64,000 nt of DNA from Eubacterium oxidoreducens (GTDB taxonomy: Bacteria; Bacillota; Clostridia; Lachnospirales; Lachnospiraceae): assembly GCF_900104415.1 (NCBI RefSeq), contig NZ_FMXR01000006.1:62001-126000 (forward strand). The letters run 5' to 3'. Positions 58,081-64,000 of this stretch are shown in pieces. Each line of letters opens with the position of its first letter. Within the stretch, counting starts at the first letter, position 1. Under the pieces are notes generated by a model, which was given only the letters and a program-made list of their open reading frames with translations, was not told where the DNA came from and made no database searches. Position numbers and translations under genes: made by a program.

Positions 58081-58371
58081 TTATTCGTTAGTTGCAACCG
58101 GATATACGCTGGCTACTTTCTTATCTCTTCCTTTTCTTTCGAAACGAAGGATTCCGTCAGCCGTTGCAAATAAAGTATCATCTCCACCAATACCAACATT
58201 AGTACCCGGATGAATCTTTCTTCCGCGCTGTCTGTAAAGAATATTTCCAGCCTTTACGAACTGTCCGTCTGCTCTCTTTGCTCCTAATCTCTTAGATTCT
58301 GAGTCTCTACCGTTCTTTGTAGAACCAACTCCCTTTTTATGAGCAAAAAACTGAAGGTTCATTTTTAACAT
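58081..58371 (-). CDS. rpmA: Ribosomal protein L27 precursor
   Basis: Large-subunit protein near the peptidyl transferase centre. The 96 residues begin [24 protein letters not shown]: the first nine residues are the Firmicutes-type extension removed by the protease Prp between Phe9 and Ala10. I start at the ATG at 58371, with GGAGGTG seven bases upstream. It overlaps no coding part of prp and is co-transcribed with rplU and prp. Confidence 0.97.
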   Translation of the reverse strand: MLKMNLQFFAHKKGVGSTKNGRDSESKRLGAKRADGQFVKAGNILYRQRGRKIHPGTNVGIGGDDTLFATADGILRFERKGRDKKVASVYPVATNE

Positions 58372-58375
58372 GATC

Positions 58376-58705
58376 TTACACCTCCTCAAACATTAGTGTA
58401 ATATAATTATTTCCGTATTGTTTTCGAATCATCTTAAGTCCCAGTATCATGGACTCAATCAATAAAGCAGTATCTTCCTGTGCAGGAGATGAAAATCTCA
58501 TCTCAAGATCACCGCTTATTTCATCGTCATTCAAAGTAAATTGCTGTTTGGTTAAAAACTCAATCGAATTGACGGTATTAATCGCCAAAACCGAAATTCC
58601 GGCGCAGACAATATCTTCGCCTTCTTGCGCAAATCCAGAATGACCGGTCATTTTAAATCCTATATATTGATTCGAATTGTTTTTGTAAACAGTTATTTTC
58701 GTCAT
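58376..58705 (-). CDS. prp: Ribosomal-processing cysteine protease Prp
   Basis: Cleaves the N-terminal extension of L27. The 109 residues have the catalytic pair His22 ([17 protein letters not shown]) and Cys34, at the positions known for the family. It lies between rplU and rpmA, whose product is its substrate. Confidence 0.96.
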   Translation of the reverse strand: MTKITVYKNNSNQYIGFKMTGHSGFAQEGEDIVCAGISVLAINTVNSIEFLTKQQFTLNDDEISGDLEMRFSSPAQEDTALLIESMILGLKMIRKQYGNNYITLMFEEV

Positions 58706-58723
58706 AACTATTCACCCAAACGA

Positions 58724-59032
58724 TTAGCCATTAATTTTTTCAATCTTAACCTGAGTATATGGCTGTCTATGACCGTTCTTTTTGTGATATCCAGTCTTTC
58801 TCTTATACTTGTAAACGATGACTTTCTTACCGCGTCCGTTCTTAACAACGCTAGCTTCAACACTCGCACCAGCTACTGTTGGTGTTCCTGCCTTTAATGT
58901 TCCATCGTTCACTACGAGAACCTGATCAAAAGTAACCTTGTCACCTTCACCTGCCTCAAGCTTTTCAATGGTAATGATATCGCCTTCGGATACTTTGTAC
59001 TGTTTACCACCTGTTGCTATAATTGCGTACAT
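58724..59032 (-). CDS. rplU: Ribosomal protein L21
   Basis: Large-subunit protein of 102 residues, beginning [25 protein letters not shown] and ending with the [17 protein letters not shown] tail ([15 protein letters not shown] motif). The ATG at 59032 has GGAGGTG about five bases before it; the frame is open further up through the leader but that part is noncoding. First gene of rplU-prp-rpmA. Confidence 0.97.
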   Translation of the reverse strand: MYAIIATGGKQYKVSEGDIITIEKLEAGEGDKVTFDQVLVVNDGTLKAGTPTVAGASVEASVVKNGRGKKVIVYKYKRKTGYHKKNGHRQPYTQVKIEKING

Positions 59033-59114
59033 ATGGCACCTCCTATTATCATTACTCGCCAACTTTGGTGATACCGTTATGGTATACTTTACAAAACCTC
59101 GTTGTGCGGCATAC
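59033..59114 (-). promoter_or_regulatory. Candidate L21 leader RNA
   Basis: About 80 bases of transcribed leader between the promoter and rplU. It contains the inverted repeat GGTATACC-like arms (TATACCATAACGGTAT) and then ACCAAAGTTGGCGAGTAATG, which resembles the autoregulatory L21 leaders of Firmicutes as I remember them. A covariance search would settle it. Confidence 0.5.
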
Positions 59115-59120
59115 TCAAGT

Positions 59121-59149
59121 ATAATACCATGACTCGATATGTTCGTCAA
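59121..59149 (-). promoter_or_regulatory. Sigma-A promoter of rplU-prp-rpmA
   Basis: On the minus strand TTGACG (complement of 59144-59149) and TATTAT (complement of 59121-59126) are exactly 17 bases apart, just past the end of rng. Confidence 0.85.
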
Positions 59150-59157
59150 GGGATTTG

Positions 59158-60384
59158 TCACGCTTTTTTCTCATTATCATAAAAGCCCAATGCAAGTTCC
59201 TGTGCTAATGTACGAGAGACTTTTTTTCGTGTGATTTCAATTAATCCAAGCTTTGTGATATCAACAGCCTGAGCACTTATGGAATCCTCTTTTAGAATTT
59301 CCTTTAACTCTTTAAAGAGACGATTCGTATCTGTTTGTTTCATACTGATAAAATCAACGATAATAATTCCGGATAAATTACGAATTCTCATTTGCCTTGC
59401 AATTTCTCTGGCGGCTTCTAGATTCACATTCAAATAAAAATCTTGAGCTGCTTTCTTTTTTTGGATTTTACCAGAATTAACGTCTATAACCGTCATTGCT
59501 TCTGTAGCTTCTATAACCAGTTGTGCTCCCGACTTTAAATGCACTACTTTTGAAGTGGCTTGCGATAATTTGGTTTTTAATCCATATAAGTTAACAAGGC
59601 TATAGGAATCATCATAAAAACGAATTTTATTTTTTAAATTTTTCGCAGTATCGGAAAATGACAAAATGCTTTCATAAATCTCCTTTGAATCCGTAACAAT
59701 CTCATCAATTGAAACATTGGACAATTTCTTAATATATGCAATTTCTTCCCGTTCTGATTCATGAAGCAAGGAATGCGCCGCTTTATAAACACAATGCTCT
59801 AACATATTCCTCGCAGATAACAACAACTCATTAATTTCGAAAGAAAGTTCCTCTTTATTTATATTTACACAGTTAGTGCGAAGGACAATTCCAAAATCTG
59901 ACTCTAATCCAAATGATTGTTCCAAAAAATCTTGCAATTCTTTTCGCATTTCGCCTTTTATCTTCGAAGAAATTGATTTGGTAAGATTTCCTCTGGTAAT
60001 CAAAGCATGACCGCTATGAAAAGTCAAATCAAAAGTAGCCCCGGGAATCTTTGACTTAATGGCATCGCGTTCAATCTGGATTAATACTTCATCGCCACCA
60101 CCAATTTCTTTTCGTGATACTTTGTTCGTAAAAATCGCGCGATCTAAATATTTCAAAGAAGTAAAACAATCTTTGCCATCAGCATAAGATATGTAAGCAG
60201 CATTTAGATTATAATCAACTCGAACGACACGTCCAACATAAATATTACCGACAAGTGATACATGATCTTTCGAAAAGCAACGAAGATCTTCCAATCTCTC
60301 ATCCGATAACAATCCCCATAGGGAAAAGGTTTGTTTGTGCGTTTCTTTTTCAAGTTCAATATCTGTAAATATGATTCTATTCAA
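59158..60384 (-). CDS. rng: Ribonuclease G/E family protein
   Basis: Single-strand endoribonuclease acting in rRNA and mRNA processing. The 408 residues contain an S1-type RNA-binding domain near the N-terminus ([30 protein letters not shown]), and the catalytic Asp motifs TVIDVNSGK and IIIVDFISM that bind magnesium. Shorter than E. coli RNase E because it has no scaffold region. Its start overlaps the end of the DUF2344 gene by eight bases. Confidence 0.94.
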   Translation of the reverse strand: MNRIIFTDIELEKETHKQTFSLWGLLSDERLEDLRCFSKDHVSLVGNIYVGRVVRVDYNLNAAYISYADGKDCFTSLKYLDRAIFTNKVSRKEIGGGDEVLIQIERDAIKSKIPGATFDLTFHSGHALITRGNLTKSISSKIKGEMRKELQDFLEQSFGLESDFGIVLRTNCVNINKEELSFEINELLLSARNMLEHCVYKAAHSLLHESEREEIAYIKKLSNVSIDEIVTDSKEIYESILSFSDTAKNLKNKIRFYDDSYSLVNLYGLKTKLSQATSKVVHLKSGAQLVIEATEAMTVIDVNSGKIQKKKAAQDFYLNVNLEAAREIARQMRIRNLSGIIIVDFISMKQTDTNRLFKELKEILKEDSISAQAVDITKLGLIEITRKKVSRTLAQELALGFYDNEKKA

Positions 60385-61093
60385 TGCAATCCCCCGCAGC
60401 CCCTAAAGGAAGAAATTCTCCTTTTTTTGATTTGAAAAACACATCCTGACGTTCTATTTGAATTTGATTGATATCAAATGAAAGTCCTGTTTTTTCATAT
60501 AGATACTGAAGTACCAACTGTGGTTTGATATTCTCAATACTTCCGGCACTTAACATCATAAAAAATCCAGGTCCATTTCGATCAATAATTCGAAAATCAT
60601 AAATGAAAGGTTTTAAATTAATTTCACGAACCGATTTTTTTGTTTCTTTTGTAACAAGGATTTCATTCGTCGCTATAATATAGTTATCGACTTGTTTTTC
60701 TAATTTTCCAAGTTCTAACGGATTGTCTTCGGGATTTTTATAATAAAGCTCATAAGTAGCCGCTGCAACCTGTGCCATTGCTTTTGGCGTTTTATCCGGT
60801 AATTGCCGGTACTGTGTAACCATGATTCCGTCAGCCATTGTTGCATTTAAAGCATTAATTGCTTCTTGCGAGGACATTGTTGAATGCACTTCAATGTCAA
60901 AATATTCACCACAACTTTCGACTCCAACACCGATTGGTGCTGCAAATGACATAATCTGATGCGGGCTAAAACCTTCCGAATATTTGATATCAATATCAGC
61001 CCGGCGAATAGCTTTTTGAAAATAGCGCATTAAATCAAGATGCCCTAAAAATTTAACACTTCCATGTCTTGTGAATTTAATTCTGATTTTCAT
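60377..61093 (-). CDS. TIGR03936/DUF2344 radical-SAM-associated protein
   Basis: Protein of 238 residues found next to, or fused with, a radical SAM enzyme; its biochemical role is unknown. The conserved N-terminus KIRIKFTRHGSVKFLGHLDLMRYFQKAIRRADIDIKYSEGFSPHQIMSFAAPIGVGVES is present. I start at the ATG at 61093 with GGAG six bases before it. It overlaps the end of the radical SAM gene by 17 bases, so the pair is coupled. Confidence 0.9.
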   Translation of the reverse strand: MKIRIKFTRHGSVKFLGHLDLMRYFQKAIRRADIDIKYSEGFSPHQIMSFAAPIGVGVESCGEYFDIEVHSTMSSQEAINALNATMADGIMVTQYRQLPDKTPKAMAQVAAATYELYYKNPEDNPLELGKLEKQVDNYIIATNEILVTKETKKSVREINLKPFIYDFRIIDRNGPGFFMMLSAGSIENIKPQLVLQYLYEKTGLSFDINQIQIERQDVFFKSKKGEFLPLGAAGDCIE

Positions 61094-62942
61094 AGCAAAC
61101 TCCTTCTCCATATCGATTAGCACCGCAACCGGAACATCGCTCTCGACAATTCGGGGTTATAACCCCTTCTAGTGCACGATGATATTCTCGTAGCAAAAAT
61201 TCTTTTGTTACACCAACATCGATAAAATCCCATGGGAAGATTTCATCTTCTGTTCTAATTCTGTTTACATAAAAACCACTATCTATTCCATTTTCCTCAA
61301 AAGCCTGAACCCACTTATCATAATCAAAACTTTCTGTCCATGCATCAAACAAACATCCTTTTTGGTATGCCGTCAAAATAACGCGACTTAACCGGCGATC
61401 CCCTCGCGCCATTACGCCTTCTAAACGAGTAACATCGGCTGCATGCCAATTATATTTTAAGCTTTTTCTATTTAATTGTTTTTTTACTGCATCATTTACG
61501 ATATGCGCACGATCCAAAAACTCATCCTTTGAACACATTTTCATCCACTGAAATGCTGTAAATGGTTTTGGAACAAAAAACGAGGTACTGATGGTAATCT
61601 GACATTTACCATTGCGCTCTTCTTTTGGAATATCATAGTAACGAACCGCAATTTCGTTAGCAAGCTTTGCAATTGCAACCATATCTTCCTGTGTTTCTGT
61701 TGGAAGACCAAGCATAAAATACAATTTGACTTTTTGCCATCCACCTTCAAATGCAAGTCCTGCACCTCTGATAATATCTTCTTGCGTTAGTCCTTTGTTA
61801 ATGACATTACGCATTCTTTGCGAGCCTGCTTCCGGAGCAAACGTCAAGGAACTTTTTTTAATATCTTGCACCTGACTCATCACATCCAAAGAAAAAGCAT
61901 CTATTCGAAGAGATGGCAGGGAAATATTAACGCCCTTACCTTTGAACTCTTTGATCAAAAAAGTAACCAATTCTTCAAGTGATTCATAATCCGAGGAACT
62001 AAGCGAGCTTAAAGAAATCTCCTCATAACCTGTATTTTTCAAAAGTAAATACGCCTGTTTTTTCAGCTGATCAACGTCTTTTTGGCGCGTTGGCCGATAA
62101 ATTGTTCCGGCTTGACAAAATCGGCACCCTCGAATACACCCACGCATAATTTCCAATACAACGCGGTCTTGTGTGATTTTCGTGAACGGAACAATCGGCT
62201 TTTCTAAATAAGGAGAATTCGTAACATCTTTAACAACTTGTCTTTGAACCGTATCCGGAATCTCTGCAAAACGCTTTGTCCTCTCACAAATTGTTCCATC
62301 CTCGTGATAAGTTACTTCGTACAAGGAAGGTGCATAAATACCGGGAATACAGGCTGCTTTTCGTAAAAATGTTTCTCTAGAATCTCCTTTTGAACGGCTA
62401 TCGCGATATACCTTGAATAATTCATCATAAATCACTTCTCCTTCACCTATATAAAACAAATCAAAAAAATCTGCAATCGGTTCCGGATTATAGCTACACG
62501 GTCCACCACCGATAACAATCGGATAAGACCAATCTCTATCTTTTGCCCAAAATGGAATCTGGCTTAATTCCAAAATCTGCAAGATGTTTGTATAACACAT
62601 TTCATACTGAAGTGTAATACCCAAAAAATCAAAATCTTTTACCGGATCTTGTGATTCTAACGCAAACAAAGGAATCTTATGCGCAAGCAATATTTCATGC
62701 AAATCTATCCCCGGAGAAAAAACACGCTCACAATAAATATCTTCCTGCTTATTAAACATTGCATATAAAATCTGCATTCCCAGATGCGACATTCCAATTT
62801 CATACAGATCAGGAAAGCACATACAAAATCGTAACATATTCGGAGTTATTTCTTTTTTTACCATATTGACTTCGCTACCTATGTATCTGGTAGGTTTATC
62901 AACTTTCATAAGTATATCATCTGATAAAGCCAGCTTAGACAT
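61077..62942 (-). CDS. TIGR03960-type radical SAM protein with B12-binding-like N-terminus
   Basis: Radical SAM protein of 621 residues; its reaction is unknown. The 4Fe-4S motif is CIRGCRFCQAG (CxxxCxxC) in the middle; an N-terminal region of the cobalamin-binding-like type precedes it, and a cysteine-rich tail (CRERCSGCGANRYGEGVCY) ends it. It is coupled to the DUF2344 gene. Together with rng and L21/L27 the order is conserved in Clostridia, hinting at a role in RNA or ribosome modification (inference). Confidence 0.9.
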   Translation of the reverse strand: MSKLALSDDILMKVDKPTRYIGSEVNMVKKEITPNMLRFCMCFPDLYEIGMSHLGMQILYAMFNKQEDIYCERVFSPGIDLHEILLAHKIPLFALESQDPVKDFDFLGITLQYEMCYTNILQILELSQIPFWAKDRDWSYPIVIGGGPCSYNPEPIADFFDLFYIGEGEVIYDELFKVYRDSRSKGDSRETFLRKAACIPGIYAPSLYEVTYHEDGTICERTKRFAEIPDTVQRQVVKDVTNSPYLEKPIVPFTKITQDRVVLEIMRGCIRGCRFCQAGTIYRPTRQKDVDQLKKQAYLLLKNTGYEEISLSSLSSSDYESLEELVTFLIKEFKGKGVNISLPSLRIDAFSLDVMSQVQDIKKSSLTFAPEAGSQRMRNVINKGLTQEDIIRGAGLAFEGGWQKVKLYFMLGLPTETQEDMVAIAKLANEIAVRYYDIPKEERNGKCQITISTSFFVPKPFTAFQWMKMCSKDEFLDRAHIVNDAVKKQLNRKSLKYNWHAADVTRLEGVMARGDRRLSRVILTAYQKGCLFDAWTESFDYDKWVQAFEENGIDSGFYVNRIRTEDEIFPWDFIDVGVTKEFLLREYHRALEGVITPNCRERCSGCGANRYGEGVCYENQN

Positions 62943-62968
62943 CTCTTAAAATCCTTTCTCAATCTAAG

Positions 62969-62999
62969 AATAACTTCTGCCATATAAGCAGAAGTTATT
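62969..62999 (-). terminator. Hairpin after hisIE
   Basis: AATAACTTCTGC pairs with GCAGAAGTTATT (12 bp, seven-base loop). The minus-strand tail is only CTTAG, so it may be a weak terminator separating hisIE from the radical SAM genes. Confidence 0.6.
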
Positions 63000-63015
63000 T
63001 TAATGTACCATATTT

Positions 63016-64000
63016 TTAGCGACGTGCCAATTCTTGGCAAATATCTTGCCAATCAATCCCCTTTTCTACCATCAATACCATAAGATGATACAAAAGATCT
63101 GAAATCTCGTATTTAATCTCTTCCGGATCCGGATTCTTTGAAGCAATCACAATTTCCGTAGACTCTTCTCCGACTTTCTTAAGAATCTTATCAAGTCCAT
63201 TATCAAACAAGTAATTGGTATAAGAACCCTGCTTAGGATGTTCTTTTCTATCTTCAATTACACGATAAATATTTTCAAAAATCTTTATCGGATTCTTTTC
63301 CACATATTCCTTTTTTACAAGTTCTTGAAAGAAACAACTAACGGCTCCTGTGTGGCAAGCGCTTTTTCCAACCTGTGATACTTTTGCCAAAATTGTATCA
63401 TTATCACAATCAAGGTATAACGCCTTAACATATTGAACATGGCCGGATGTCAATCCTTTTGTCCATAATTCATTTCTTGATCTTGACCAATAAGTCATCT
63501 TACCTAATTTCAGCGTCGTTTCGAATGCTTCTTCATTCATATAAGCTACCATCAAAACCTGATCGGTAATATAATCTTGCACAACAACCGGTATCATTCC
63601 ATCGGAGTTTAGTTTAAACTGGTCCCAAGAAATTGCACATACCAGAGAATCCAGATTAATCCCATTATCCGAGAGATCTTTTTTTAATTTCATGATATCC
63701 GTATTGACATCATTCAAAAATGGTCCGCATACGCCCCATACCTTTTCTTTTTTTAAGATGTCAACGCATCGTTCAAAGGTATACTCTTTCATAAAAACCG
63801 TATAATTAAGATCTGTAATATTCTCAAAAGATGTTGCAGTTGTTTCGTTTAATACAAAAAACTCATCTACGTAATCTACAATTTCTTTTTTCTTAAAGAA
63901 CATATCAACGGTTGCAATCGAAGCAATGATCGTCTCTTTTCCAAAACGCTCTGCACCTTCTTGCGCAAGCTCGATGGCATCAGCTTTTGAACAATTCACA
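63016..64000 (-). CDS. hisIE: HisIE: phosphoribosyl-AMP cyclohydrolase / phosphoribosyl-ATP pyrophosphatase, 5' end outside the window
   Basis: Performs steps 2 and 3 of histidine synthesis. In the visible 327 residues HisI starts near residue 130 (VVQDYITDQVLMVAYMNEEAF, TYWSRSRNELWTKG, the zinc and metal residues in DCDNDTI and CHTGAVSCF), and HisE occupies about 235-327 (KVGEESTEIVIASKN, DLLYHLMVLM). Before HisI there are at least 125 residues (EGAERFGKETIIASI...) not found in ordinary HisIE; they recall a partial HisA/HisF-type barrel. The frame is open to the window edge, so the true start is not visible. Confidence 0.92.
   Translation of the reverse strand, partial: VNCSKADAIELAQEGAERFGKETIIASIATVDMFFKKKEIVDYVDEFFVLNETTATSFENITDLNYTVFMKEYTFERCVDILKKEKVWGVCGPFLNDVNTDIMKLKKDLSDNGINLDSLVCAISWDQFKLNSDGMIPVVVQDYITDQVLMVAYMNEEAFETTLKLGKMTYWSRSRNELWTKGLTSGHVQYVKALYLDCDNDTILAKVSQVGKSACHTGAVSCFFQELVKKEYVEKNPIKIFENIYRVIEDRKEHPKQGSYTNYLFDNGLDKILKKVGEESTEIVIASKNPDPEEIKYEISDLLYHLMVLMVEKGIDWQDICQELARR

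Overview
The window is a low-GC, gene-dense chromosomal segment of a Gram-positive bacterium of the class Clostridia, most likely family Lachnospiraceae. This is inferred from protein content and gene order, not from a marker gene. Supporting signs are the Firmicutes neighbourhoods (ydiF-rex, phoH-HD-ybeY, mutS-mutL-miaA-ynbB, mreBCD-PBP2-rodA, yggS-sepF-ylmH, rplU-prp-rpmA-obg, lexA/LysM), an L27 precursor with a cleavable N-terminal extension, strong GGAGG ribosome sites, and consensus sigma-A promoters with 17-bp spacers. I saw no rRNA, tRNA or CRISPR array.

Layout. 1-9220: leuS (5' end outside the window), isocitrate dehydrogenase, an ABC-F ATPase, rex, a coiled-coil unknown, the NAD(P)HX repair enzyme and yebC. 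9306-15297: a small unknown, glycogen synthase, an FtsK/SpoIIIE translocase and a zinc-ribbon/TPR membrane protein. 15343-15921 (minus): xpt. 16035-22892: pyrimidine nucleoside phosphorylase, phoH, a membrane HD-like protein with a degraded active site, ybeY, a DUF3048 lipoprotein and a flippase. 22909-32506: two flavoproteins, then mutS, mutL, miaA and a methionine gamma-lyase-like protein. 32645-41173: radC and the rod-shape cluster mreB, mreC, mreD, PBP2, rodA, followed by a methylglyoxal-synthase-fold protein lacking two active-site residues and a D,D-carboxypeptidase. 41270-47734: a small P-loop protein, an HlyD-like protein, yggS, sepF, an S4 protein, aroB, lspA and a pseudouridine synthase. 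47913-51215: a XerS-like recombinase and a chemotaxis receptor. From about 51290 most genes are on the minus strand: dtd, a YneA-like LysM protein, a complete IscB element, then lexA (plus), a block of palindromic repeats, the ribosome/NAD cluster rsfS-yqeK-nadD-yhbY-obg-rpmA-prp-rplU, rng, two radical-SAM-cluster proteins and hisIE (running off the window).

Most of the window is housekeeping: DNA repair, cell-wall elongation, ribosome maturation and redox control. The accessory part is 51.8-54.9 kb. There an IscB RNA-guided nuclease element, with a predicted omega RNA, lies between the SOS-controlled divergent lexA/yneA promoter and the yneA-like gene. The perfect consensus minus-strand promoter with a LexA box in its spacer now fires into the omega RNA and iscB, and the predicted guide comes from the old yneA leader. 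A nested-palindrome MITE-like element and a GC-rich palindromic repeat shared with 41.75 kb lie just beyond lexA. The other points of interest are two proteins whose family catalytic residues are missing (the methylglyoxal synthase homologue and the PgpH-like HD protein).
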